This document shows, piece by piece, positions 55,197 to 62,845 of a DNA stretch of 62,845 bases. The stretch is from Mesotaenium endlicherianum. Lineage: Eukaryota; Streptophyta; Zygnematophyceae; Zygnematales; Mesotaeniaceae. Position numbers and translations under genes: made by a program. Location: NCBI GenBank assembly GCA_009602735.1, contig WELA01004236.1:1-62845 (forward strand), written 5' to 3'. Every line of letters begins with the position of its first letter. Position 1 is the first letter of the stretch. Under the pieces are notes generated by a model. The model saw only the letters and a program-made list of their open reading frames with translations, had not been told where the DNA came from and searched no databases.

Positions 55197-55222
55197 GTCC
55201 TCAACGCCAAAGCGATGAGGAC
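55197..55222 (-). terminator. Terminator after lepB
   Basis: GTCCTCAACGC (55197-55207) and GCGATGAGGAC (55212-55222) pair with one mismatch around a 4-base loop. On the minus strand a run of six T follows. It ends the signal peptidase message. Confidence 0.75.
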
Positions 55223-55245
55223 CCCTTACGGTAAATAAAGATAAT

Positions 55246-56763
55246 CTATTTGATACTATTAAACAAGCGCTTCCAGCGCAAGCCCTTATCCCAGCTGAAC
55301 CAGATCAGCGAGGCCTTTCCTACGATATGTGTTTCGGGTACAAAACCCCAGTAACGGCTATCCTGACTACGATGGCGGTTATCTCCCATCATCCAGTAAT
55401 AAGTGTATTGCGTGGTATAAGTATTCGCTTCTTTTCCGTTGATGAAATATTTGCCGTCACGCTCTTCCAGTTTGCTGTGTTCGTAAGTAGCGATCAATCT
55501 CCTGTACAGCGCAATGGTTTGCGGATTGAGCGGCAGCACATCTCCTTTTTTAGGTATTCGGATGGGCCCGTAATTATCGACCGACCAGGGATAATTGGCG
55601 TCGTCGTTAGGGAAAGTATTGCCCACAAAATTATCAACGTGCGGTGTTACCGATTTAATGTGAGGTTGCTTCTTCGCCATCTCCGCCTCGGCATGTGTCA
55701 TATTGATCACATACAACCCTGGTGTATTGGTAACAGGCCGTAGTTGCATGCGGTTATTGTCTTCCGTGTCGATCCCCAATTCTTTTACGAGTTCTTCCGG
55801 CAAAGCATTGCCATCTGTGGTAACCAGGTATTCTGTTTGTGAATTGGGCGGAACCAGGGCAGGTTGTCCGTTTATATATAATACACCTTCTTTTACCTGT
55901 AGCAGATCTCCTCCTACCGCCACGCAACGTTTGATGTAATTATCGGTTTTATCCATCGGATGTACAATGATGGGCGGCAGCGAAGCATCGGCCATCATTT
56001 CTTCGCGGTTACCCTTGTATTGGGTACGCAGCACATCATAATAAGTAACCTTACTGCCATAATCGGGATGATTGATGATGGTATCTCCGGCGGGAAAATT
56101 GAACACCACCACATCGTTCCGTTTTACTTCTGAAAAAGCATAGAGTCGCTTATATGGCAACTGCACCGCTTTGATATAAGAAGGTGTTGTTTGCGAGAAG
56201 GGCATGGTATTGTGTACAAAAGGAAAACTGAGCGGCGTTTGTGGAATGCGGGCGCCGTAGGTCATTTTATTCACAAAGAGAAAATCATTGATCAGCAATG
56301 TCTTCTCCATACTCTCGGTAGGAATCACATACGCTTCAAAAATAAACGTGCGGATGATGGTAGCCGCCACTACGGCAAATACACCTGCATCGATCCATTC
56401 CCTCGATACCGGCTTCCGATAACTGTGGAAGCCTGCTTCACCATGCCATTTTTCGTCTTTGGAGAAGCCGAGATAAGGCAGGTAAATAAAGGGCACCAGT
56501 ACGGTAAGCGTATGATGTATCAGGTTGAACCGCTTGAAGTGCATTACAAAGATGATGGTGATCCAGATGGTAATGAATTGTCCCGCTATAGGAATCAGTT
56601 GCAACCAGAACCAGTATTTGCGTATATGGCATTGCTGAACAATGAGCCAGGTATTGTAGAAAGGAATCAGCGCTTTCCAGGGAGTGAGTCCCGCTTTTTT
56701 AAACATACCATACAAACCGATATGCCAGCCAACCACATAAATAATGCATAAAAACAAACCCAT
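55246..56763 (-). CDS. lepB: Signal peptidase I with extra N-terminal membrane domain
   Basis: A 505-residue protein. Residues 1-100 form an extra domain with several helices ([38 protein letters not shown]), similar to DUF5684. The S26 peptidase follows: the Ser nucleophile is in [10 protein letters not shown] (about 151), the general-base Lys in [11 protein letters not shown] (about 267), and the box E-like region is [19 protein letters not shown] long insertion separates the two parts of the catalytic fold. It cleaves signal peptides of exported proteins. The extra N-terminal domain is common in this lineage. Confidence 0.93.
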   Translation of the reverse strand: MGLFLCIIYVVGWHIGLYGMFKKAGLTPWKALIPFYNTWLIVQQCHIRKYWFWLQLIPIAGQFITIWITIIFVMHFKRFNLIHHTLTVLVPFIYLPYLGFSKDEKWHGEAGFHSYRKPVSREWIDAGVFAVVAATIIRTFIFEAYVIPTESMEKTLLINDFLFVNKMTYGARIPQTPLSFPFVHNTMPFSQTTPSYIKAVQLPYKRLYAFSEVKRNDVVVFNFPAGDTIINHPDYGSKVTYYDVLRTQYKGNREEMMADASLPPIIVHPMDKTDNYIKRCVAVGGDLLQVKEGVLYINGQPALVPPNSQTEYLVTTDGNALPEELVKELGIDTEDNNRMQLRPVTNTPGLYVINMTHAEAEMAKKQPHIKSVTPHVDNFVGNTFPNDDANYPWSVDNYGPIRIPKKGDVLPLNPQTIALYRRLIATYEHSKLEERDGKYFINGKEANTYTTQYTYYWMMGDNRHRSQDSRYWGFVPETHIVGKASLIWFSWDKGLRWKRLFNSIK

Positions 56764-56845
56764 ATTGTCCGATTAAGTAGTAACAAAAATATCCTTTTCA
56801 CCCAGTTCCGGGCTTTCGGAAGGTCAAAGTTTTCTTAAATAAATG

Positions 56846-58006
56846 CTATTTGGGCAGTACATACGCCGCTACATCTGCCGCGGTGATCTCTTTACCCGAT
56901 AAAATGATGAGTCGCTCCACCACATTCCGCAGTTCGCGGATATTGCCGGTCCAGTTGTGCTGCTTCAACACGTCCAACGCTTTTTTATCGATTCCCTTTT
57001 TGACCTGCCCGTATTCTTCTGCCACATCGGTCAGGAACTTTTCAACCAGCAGGGGCACATCATCGCGCCGCTCATTCAGCGAAGGCACATGTATCAATAT
57101 CACGCCCAGCCTGTGGTACAGGTCGAGCCGGAAGCTCTTGGCATCTACTTCTTTGAGTAGGTCTTTATTGGTGGCGGCAATTACACGCACATCTACCGAT
57201 ATTTCTTTTTCACCACCCACCCGGGTGATCTTGCCCTCTTGCAGTGCACGCAGCACTTTAGCCTGCGCGCCCAGACTCATATCACCTATCTCATCCAGGA
57301 AAAGCGTTCCTCCATGTGCCTGTTCAAATTTGCCGATACGCTGTTTGATGGCTGAAGTGAAAGAGCCTTTTTCGTGGCCGAACAATTCGCTTTCGATGAG
57401 CTCGCTGGGAATAGCGGCGCAGTTCACTTCTACCAATGGTGCACCGGCACGGTTACTCTTCTCATGCAGCCAGCGGGCTACTAATTCTTTACCGCTGCCA
57501 TTCTCACCGGTGATCAGCACCCTGGCATCGGTAGGCGCTACTTTATCAATGGTCTCTTTGATCTTTACAATGGCTTCGCTCTCCCCAATGATCTCCTGTA
57601 CTTTGGATACTTTGCGTTTGAGCACCCGGGTCTCTTTTACGAGCGAAGTCCTGTCCATCGCATTGCGGATGGTAATCAGCAACCTGTTGAGATCGGGCGG
57701 CTTGGATATATAATCAAAAGCCCCCTTCTTCACAGCATCCACTGCTGTTTCTATATTACCGTGCCCACTGATCATGATCACCGGTATTTCCGGGTTGTGA
57801 TCAGTGGCTTTTTGCAGGAATTCCAATCCGTCGAGTTTGGGCATTTTGATATCGCACAAAACAATGTCGTAGGTAGACGCTGTAAATTTTTTCAGTCCTT
57901 CTTCTCCATCCGCCGCCTCATCCACTTTGAATCCTTCATTCCCGAGAATATCTTTCAATACACTCCTGATGGCGCGTTCATCATCAATGATCAGAATATT
58001 GGGCAT
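56846..58006 (-). CDS. Sigma-54-type response regulator without DNA-binding HTH
   Basis: A 386-residue protein: receiver domain (1-120, phospho-acceptor Asp52 in VLCDIKMP, DDE at 8-10) and AAA+ domain (about 137-370, Walker A GENGSGKE at 167-174, Walker B GTLFLDEIGD, arginine-finger region). The sigma-54 contact loop reads GSFTSA (214-219) in place of the usual GAFTGA. The protein ends VVERLIILSGKEITAADVAAYVLPK, where a Fis-type HTH would normally follow, so there is no obvious DNA-binding part. It probably works from solution or with a partner; the divergent loop puts sigma-54 contact in doubt. The NtrY-like kinase at 423-4193 is a possible partner. Confidence 0.92.
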   Translation of the reverse strand: MPNILIIDDERAIRSVLKDILGNEGFKVDEAADGEEGLKKFTASTYDIVLCDIKMPKLDGLEFLQKATDHNPEIPVIMISGHGNIETAVDAVKKGAFDYISKPPDLNRLLITIRNAMDRTSLVKETRVLKRKVSKVQEIIGESEAIVKIKETIDKVAPTDARVLITGENGSGKELVARWLHEKSNRAGAPLVEVNCAAIPSELIESELFGHEKGSFTSAIKQRIGKFEQAHGGTLFLDEIGDMSLGAQAKVLRALQEGKITRVGGEKEISVDVRVIAATNKDLLKEVDAKSFRLDLYHRLGVILIHVPSLNERRDDVPLLVEKFLTDVAEEYGQVKKGIDKKALDVLKQHNWTGNIRELRNVVERLIILSGKEITAADVAAYVLPK

Positions 58007-58038
58007 GGTACTCTTTGTTTGTTGCTAAGATAGGGAGA

Positions 58039-60102
58039 TCAGAAACTATATTGGACACCGGCGAAAAAGTTCCGGCCGGGCGCCGGGTTATAGAACCTTT
58101 TACCAACGGCATTGATATCGTTCCCCAGGCTGTATACCTGGTTCAGGAGGTTATCAACACCTGCGAAAAAATGCAGTATGCGGCCGTTCTTTTTCCAGCG
58201 ATAGCCTGCCTTCCATTGCAGCAACTGGTATGCAGCCGCATACACATCGTTGGCATCCGTCAGCGGCAATGAGCTGGTAGCGTTCAATGAAACAGCGCTA
58301 TAGAGACCATTCTTTGTTTCCAGGTCCAGTCCGCTTACCCAACCATTCCGCGGCACACCCGTGAGCGCATTACCCGAATAATCGATGGTGCCTTGTTTGT
58401 ACCCCTCGAAATAATAAGGCTGGTAGCTATAGCTGCTCCATACCTGCAGTTGGTTGATGAACCCTTGCGGCCGCAGCGGTAATCGATACCGCAACAGCGC
58501 CTCCACTCCTTTCTGCACAGCGCCTCCTGCATTTACAAAATATTCGGCTCCGGCGCTGTTAACCCTTCTTACAATCGCATCCTGTAACCTGAAATAATAA
58601 GCAGCCACATCGAATTGCAAACGCCTGTTCAGCGCATAACCCTTGATCCCTGCCTCGTAGTTCCATCCCTGCTCTGCATTCAGGTCTCCATGGTAGTTCC
58701 GGTCTGCCGGCCTGAGCTCAGCCTGCGTAGGCGGAGAAAATCCTTTGGCTATCAGTGCATATATTGTTACCCCAGGCTTCAACCGATAGGATAATGCTAT
58801 GCGGGGTGTTAATACCGCATTGATCTGGCGGCGCTGTTCAACAGGCGAAGGGTCCGACATCCTGATGAAACTGTACGATTGATTATTCAAACTCAAGCCC
58901 GCAGTAATATCCCATTTTGCATCCGGACGATAACTGGCCTGTGTAAACAGAAACCATTGTGCGGCGTGTACTTTGTCTTTGAATTGCACGGTGTCCTGCA
59001 CACCGGCGCGGTTACCATAATCGTCAATGGCCGATCTGTTATATAGCCATTCTGCGCCGCTCACCCATTGCAACACGCCAGGTGAACGGCGTGGATGAAA
59101 ACTGAAATGAAAACCTGCTCCAAGGTTGTCTTCAGCCCTTTTTTCATAATTGGTGATGAAGGGATTGCGGAACCGCGTGGTATTGGCTGTTACAAAACTT
59201 TTGAGTTGCCATACATCACTCAATGCCGCTTCATGAGATATGCCTGCAAAAAAAGTGCTGTTGTAAATGGCAGCTTTTTGCTGTACCGCACCTGGCAGGT
59301 TCCCGGCGGGCTGCCGCGCCAGTTGCGGATCCTGTTGCATTTGCGCCAGCGTAATACCCCCGGGTGTTTGATAATACAGGTTGGTATAAAAAAGCAGGAA
59401 TTTCAATTGTTGTTGTTTGAAAGAAAAAGCACCGTTCCATTGCAATCCATCCCTGCGCATGGCCGACTGCTGGCGGTAACCATCCGATTGTGTATGTACT
59501 TGTTGCAATGAAGAATGAAAGGTCTGGTTACTGTATTGCCATCCTGCTTGTTGTTGCAGCAGTCCGTACGACCCGCCCAACAGCCCTGCTTCAAAATGAT
59601 GTGTCGACTGCAGACTGAAAGTATCAACTGAGCGCAGCAACAATGCCCCGCCCGTGCCGGCGCCATATACGCTTGCAGCCGGACCTTTCAGCAGTTCTGC
59701 ACCGCTGAGTTGCTGTACAGACAAGAGGTTGAGATAAGTATTACCTCCCCCATCGGTCAGGGGAAAATCATTCCAGTATACTTTTATATTACGTACCCCG
59801 AAAGGCGAGCGCAGCAGGCTGCCGCGGAAAGATAAGCGGTAGCTGGCAGGTGATCTTTCTTCCATCCGCACACCTGGTATGGTATTGAAAGATGATACCA
59901 GGGTAACCGGAGATATTTTTTGTAATCCTTCCCTGTTGATCGTTGCAATGGCCGCTGGCAGTGATTCCCATTTTGCATTCCCATAAAAAGCAGTTACTAC
60001 TACTTCGTCCAGTTTCGCAGCACTGTCTTGCTGACTGGTTTGCCAAGCAAACGACACTTTCGTTGAGCAACAAGCTATGAGCATGAGGAGGGAGAGGCGC
60101 AT
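58039..60102 (-). CDS. TonB-dependent outer-membrane receptor
   Basis: A 687-residue receptor. A signal peptide (MRLSLLMLIACCSTKVSFAWQ) is followed by a TonB box-like stretch KLDEVVVTAF, a plug domain (about 45-160: AIATINREGLQKISPVTLVSSFNTIPGVRMEERSPA, YGAGTGGALLLRS) and a 22-strand barrel ending PAPGRNFFAGVQYSF with a terminal aromatic. No N-terminal carboxypeptidase-like or SusC domain is present, so it is of the small siderophore/vitamin type. The ligand is unknown. Confidence 0.93.
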   Translation of the reverse strand: MRLSLLMLIACCSTKVSFAWQTSQQDSAAKLDEVVVTAFYGNAKWESLPAAIATINREGLQKISPVTLVSSFNTIPGVRMEERSPASYRLSFRGSLLRSPFGVRNIKVYWNDFPLTDGGGNTYLNLLSVQQLSGAELLKGPAASVYGAGTGGALLLRSVDTFSLQSTHHFEAGLLGGSYGLLQQQAGWQYSNQTFHSSLQQVHTQSDGYRQQSAMRRDGLQWNGAFSFKQQQLKFLLFYTNLYYQTPGGITLAQMQQDPQLARQPAGNLPGAVQQKAAIYNSTFFAGISHEAALSDVWQLKSFVTANTTRFRNPFITNYEKRAEDNLGAGFHFSFHPRRSPGVLQWVSGAEWLYNRSAIDDYGNRAGVQDTVQFKDKVHAAQWFLFTQASYRPDAKWDITAGLSLNNQSYSFIRMSDPSPVEQRRQINAVLTPRIALSYRLKPGVTIYALIAKGFSPPTQAELRPADRNYHGDLNAEQGWNYEAGIKGYALNRRLQFDVAAYYFRLQDAIVRRVNSAGAEYFVNAGGAVQKGVEALLRYRLPLRPQGFINQLQVWSSYSYQPYYFEGYKQGTIDYSGNALTGVPRNGWVSGLDLETKNGLYSAVSLNATSSLPLTDANDVYAAAYQLLQWKAGYRWKKNGRILHFFAGVDNLLNQVYSLGNDINAVGKRFYNPAPGRNFFAGVQYSF

Positions 60103-60131
60103 CAGTTGATATTATGAAAAGACAATAAAAA

Positions 60132-60157
60132 AAACCCGGAACACAAAATTCCGGGTT
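60132..60157 (-). terminator. Terminator after pdhB
   Basis: Perfect 10-base arms AAACCCGGAA and TTCCGGGTTT with a short loop, followed on the minus strand by a T-run. It separates pdhB from the TonB receptor gene. Confidence 0.8.
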
Positions 60158-60176
60158 TACTGTATATATAATTCGT

Positions 60177-61163
60177 TTATTTTTTCATGTACATGACTTC
60201 TTTTACCAGCTTCACCGTCCTGCTGATATCGGGAATGGCAAGCGCAGCGAGGTTGGGCGCATAGTGCATAGGCGCATCTGCGCTGGTGATGCGGCGAATT
60301 GGCGCATCGAGGTAATCGAAGCCCTCTTTCTGTATGCGGTAGGTGATCTCTGAAGAAACAGAAGCAAAGGGCCATTGTTCTTCTACAATCACCAGGCGGT
60401 TGGTTTTCTTAACACTTTCAAGGATGGTTCTCCAATCAAGCGGACGAATGGTACGGAGGTCGATCACTTCTGCACTCACACCTTCTTTTTCCAGTTCTGC
60501 AGCGGCGCCCAAAGCCACTTTCATCATCTTATTAAAAGAAACGATGGTTACATCGCGGCCCTGTTTTTTAACATCGGCCTTACCCAGGGGAATATAATAT
60601 TCTTCTTCAGGCACATCGCTTTTATCACCATAGCCTACTTCCGACTCCATAAAAATAACGGGATCTTCTTCGTAACGGATGGCTTGCTTCAGCAAACCTT
60701 TGGCATCATATCCATTAGAGGGTGATACCACTTTGAGGCCGGGAATATTGGCATAGTAGCTTTCAAAAGCTGTAGAGTGCTGGGCGCCCAGTTGGCCGGC
60801 GCTGCCGTTGGGTCCGCGGAACACGATCGGACAACCGATCTGTCCGCCGCTCATGGCCAGCATTTTAGAAGCGGTATTCAGGATCTGGTCCAGGGCCAGC
60901 ACGGCAAAGTTCCAGGTCATGAATTCCACAACAGGACGTAGTCCGTTCTGGGCAGCACCCACTGCCACAGCAGCAAATCCCAGCTCAGAAATGGGTGTAT
61001 CAATTACTCGTTTCTCTCCAAATTCTGCCAGCATACCCTGGCTCACTTTATAGGCTCCATTATACTCGGCCACTTCCTCACCCATGAGGAAAACCCGCTC
61101 GTCTCTTCTCATCTCTTCACTCATGGCTTCACGCAAAGCCTCTCTTAAAGCAATTGAACGCAT
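60177..61163 (-). CDS. pdhB: Pyruvate dehydrogenase E1 component, beta subunit
   Basis: A 328-residue subunit from the ATG at 61163 (MRSIALREALREAMSEEM), forming the ThDP-dependent E1 heterotetramer with the alpha subunit, which is not in this window. Signature parts are RDERVFLMGEEVAEYNGAYKVSQGML, RVIDTPISELGFAAVAVGAAQNGLRPVVEFM, GSAGQLGAQHSTAFESYYANIPGLKVVSPSNGYDAKGLLKQAIR and IDLRTIRPLDW. It belongs to a 2-oxoacid dehydrogenase complex whose E2 needs lipoylation by LipA (38250). The gene stands alone here, between two terminators. Confidence 0.95.
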   Translation of the reverse strand: MRSIALREALREAMSEEMRRDERVFLMGEEVAEYNGAYKVSQGMLAEFGEKRVIDTPISELGFAAVAVGAAQNGLRPVVEFMTWNFAVLALDQILNTASKMLAMSGGQIGCPIVFRGPNGSAGQLGAQHSTAFESYYANIPGLKVVSPSNGYDAKGLLKQAIRYEEDPVIFMESEVGYGDKSDVPEEEYYIPLGKADVKKQGRDVTIVSFNKMMKVALGAAAELEKEGVSAEVIDLRTIRPLDWRTILESVKKTNRLVIVEEQWPFASVSSEITYRIQKEGFDYLDAPIRRITSADAPMHYAPNLAALAIPDISRTVKLVKEVMYMKK

Positions 61164-61225
61164 ATCGCTGTTGGTTAAATTGAGGGGCAAAAATATAAGA
61201 TTATGGGGTATAAAACCAAAAAGAA

Positions 61226-61250
61226 ATCCCCTGTTGGGCAAACAGGGGAT
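61226..61250 (-). terminator. Terminator after the partial TonB receptor gene
   Basis: ATCCCCTGTT (61226-61235) and AACAGGGGAT (61241-61250) form a perfect stem around 5 bases, followed on the minus strand by TTCTTTTT. Confidence 0.75.
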
Positions 61251-61273
61251 CTTCCGGTTTATTGTTAAGCAGT

Positions 61274-62845
61274 TTAAAACACATTAAAACCATAGCTGAT
61301 ATAGTAAAGCCCTCCGATCTGCGGGTTACCAAAACCAGTACGGTAATATTTATTGAATATGTTGGAGCCGCCTATTTTGATCAATGATTTGGAAGCAGGC
61401 AGCTTGTAGCTCACCATCGCATCTACTGTTGAATAAGATGGCATGGGACCTACTGCAAATGTGCCTTCATAATTGAATTTATCGATCCACCTGTATACCA
61501 CACTGAAACCGAAGCGGTTGTCTTTCAGGAAACCTGAATTGCTGAATGCCAGGTTAACGCGGTATTTGGGGGTATTGAAAAAAGATACAAATCCTGCTGG
61601 CAGGTCTCCTATCACGTCTGAATACACGTTACCACTTACAGAATAGTTCCTGGGCAACAGGTATTCCAGTGAAGCGCCCCATCCGCTCGTGGTTACCTCA
61701 GTGGGGGTATTGACTGCAATACTGTAAATGGTGCGTGTAGAGGGACTCAACAGGCCGATCGGACTGCCTGTATTAGATTGTATCACAACCACCCTGCTAA
61801 GGAAGTCTTTGGATTTGCCCCAGTAACCATATACATCTATCAACAGTTTTTTGTCGACCAGGCCTTTGTAGCCGACTTCAAAAGAACGGCTGGATTCTGG
61901 TTTGAATTCGCCGAATTGTTGTTCTTGTAATAATGCCGGATTAGGACTGCCCGCAGCAGCGCTTGCGCCGAATGCAGCTACACTGCCCGGTGTGTATACT
62001 TTATTACCACTGAAGTTATAATAGTCACGCAACTGCGGCAATCCGCCCATTAAACGAACACCGCCACTCACCAACAGGTTGATCCACTGGTCTTGCGTGG
62101 TGGGAAATCGATAAGCTGTCTGGTAAGAGAACCGCAGGTTATGATCTTTTGCCAGCTTCACTACCGCTGTTGCCCTGGGGGTAAAACGTCCGGCGAAATT
62201 GGTATTCTTATCGTAACGTCCAGATACGGTGAGTTTCAGCACATCGTTCAGCATTTTTTGTGATACCTGTCCGTATGCACCTACTTCATTGATCTTGATA
62301 GTACCTGCTGTATCGGCAAACAAAGTACCTTTTGAATCCAGTACATATTGTTTGAAGCTGCCGCCCACCAACAGTTCTGTACCCGACTTATCGAGCCCCA
62401 GGTCGTTGGTAAAATTGTATTGTCCTTCTACCACATTCAATTTAGATTGATCGAGGAACAAACCACCTCCCTGTGAAATGGGTTTTCCAGCCACTTGTTG
62501 GAACATCAGGTTGTTACCGATAAAGCCGGTAGGTCTGCCCTGGTCGGCAAAACCTCTTGCAGCAGCATGCGCCGTCAGGTCAGGTGCCCCCTGATCGCGG
62601 GCAGCAACATACGCCGAAAGATATTGCGGGTACCAGGTAGCGCTGGCTTTCCACGCCTCGTTGAAGAGACGGGTAGTTACGGTTGCATTGAAAGAACTTC
62701 CGGCATTCTCACGGGTGGTATAGGCCCGCACATGCNACCAGTTCCTGTGACGAAGTTCCAGTTTGTATTGACCAATTTTCAGGTCTTTTAATGAATAGCG
62801 GTCGCTACCAGTATAGACAGAATTACCGGTACCGAAATAAGCAGC
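61274..62845 (-). CDS. TonB-dependent receptor, partial (runs off the right edge)
   Basis: An open frame covers 61274 to the window edge; the N-terminus, plug and signal peptide lie outside. The visible 520 or so residues are beta-barrel: alternating strands such as YSLKDLKIGQYKLELRHRN, LRFSYQTAYRFPTTQDQWIN and ESSRSFEVGYKGLVDKKLL, ending in KIGGSNIFNKYYRTGFGNPQIGGLYYISYGFNVF with the terminal Phe. The motifs match TonB receptors with a carboxypeptidase-like N-terminus in this lineage. One base is undetermined at 62736, giving an unknown residue in the barrel but no visible frame break. Confidence 0.9.
   Translation of the reverse strand, partial: AAYFGTGNSVYTGSDRYSLKDLKIGQYKLELRHRNWXHVRAYTTRENAGSSFNATVTTRLFNEAWKASATWYPQYLSAYVAARDQGAPDLTAHAAARGFADQGRPTGFIGNNLMFQQVAGKPISQGGGLFLDQSKLNVVEGQYNFTNDLGLDKSGTELLVGGSFKQYVLDSKGTLFADTAGTIKINEVGAYGQVSQKMLNDVLKLTVSGRYDKNTNFAGRFTPRATAVVKLAKDHNLRFSYQTAYRFPTTQDQWINLLVSGGVRLMGGLPQLRDYYNFSGNKVYTPGSVAAFGASAAAGSPNPALLQEQQFGEFKPESSRSFEVGYKGLVDKKLLIDVYGYWGKSKDFLSRVVVIQSNTGSPIGLLSPSTRTIYSIAVNTPTEVTTSGWGASLEYLLPRNYSVSGNVYSDVIGDLPAGFVSFFNTPKYRVNLAFSNSGFLKDNRFGFSVVYRWIDKFNYEGTFAVGPMPSYSTVDAMVSYKLPASKSLIKIGGSNIFNKYYRTGFGNPQIGGLYYISYGFNVF

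Noticed and set aside
56850..57713. Long plus-strand open frame (287 codons) opposite the sigma-54 regulator
   Set aside because: It mirrors the conserved AAA+ domain frame on the minus strand, is Ser/Arg-rich, and shows no domain of its own.
62736..62736. Frameshift in the last TonB receptor
   Set aside because: The single undetermined base leaves the frame open on both sides, so it is an ambiguous call and not a break.

Overview
This window reads as a chromosomal segment of a Bacteroidota bacterium, most likely of the family Chitinophagaceae. The reasons are TAnnTTTG-type -7 promoter boxes instead of E. coli-type -10/-35 boxes, few Shine-Dalgarno sequences, a type IX secretion (T9SS type B) sorting domain, two TonB-dependent receptors, lineage-typical proteins (DUF3667, DUF2851, DUF2520, a signal peptidase I with an extra membrane domain, a 386-residue sigma-54 response regulator without an HTH), and tryptophan dioxygenase close to ornithine transaminase. 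I see no prophage, complete insertion sequence, rRNA or CRISPR array. One ambiguous base lies at 62736, and the last gene runs off the right edge.

Layout. 1-422: a broken double-glycine-leader (bacteriocin-like) peptide gene and a terminator. 423-5962: a giant NtrY-like histidine kinase, MazG and a DUF3667 protein on the minus strand. 6078-10970: a YD-repeat protein, a sodium:solute symporter, an HD hydrolase, an AraC-type membrane sensor domain without its HTH, and a GNAT acetyltransferase. 10977-15005: a minus-strand operon (GntP permease, RidA, D-threonine aldolase-like enzyme, M19 dipeptidase), probably for D-hydroxy-amino acid or dipeptide use. 15006-16893: an AT-rich island with a 43-nt tandem repeat, a lipoprotein with a six-cysteine hydrophobic C-terminus, and a small three-helix membrane protein; this looks like a bacteriocin/immunity-type pair.

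16894-23149 is a light-response cluster. It holds a CarH/LitR-type B12 photoreceptor repressor with its W-x9-EH and ExHxxG cobalamin motifs, folE, a 50-residue DUF2256 zinc-ribbon protein, two short-chain dehydrogenases (one without the catalytic Tyr), a TetR-type regulator, an ABC1/UbiB kinase, and the decayed N-terminus of a COG3046 photolyase. Repeated GTCTAA half-sites and inverted repeats occur in each of its three regulatory intergenic regions and are candidate operators.

23136-35727: a methyltransferase, tRNA-Leu(UAA) and tRNA-Gly(GCC), a glycosyltransferase, a serine hydrolase, rocD overlapping tryptophan 2,3-dioxygenase tail to tail, pyrF, an M16 peptidase, and glgA-glgC for glycogen. 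35853-46337: sugar uptake plus ROK glucokinase, lipA, OsmC, DUF2851, Maf, a UbiA-type prenyltransferase, a KdsC-like phosphatase, iscX and ferredoxin, a DUF2520 protein and an alpha/beta hydrolase. 46404-62845: topA, a desaturase, a transglutaminase-like protein, OsmC, CsaA, Ogt, a T9SS cargo protein, cytidine deaminase, signal peptidase I, the sigma-54 regulator, a TonB receptor, pdhB, and a partial TonB receptor. Two related REP-like hairpins sit at convergent gene ends (6917-6996 and 32871-32998).
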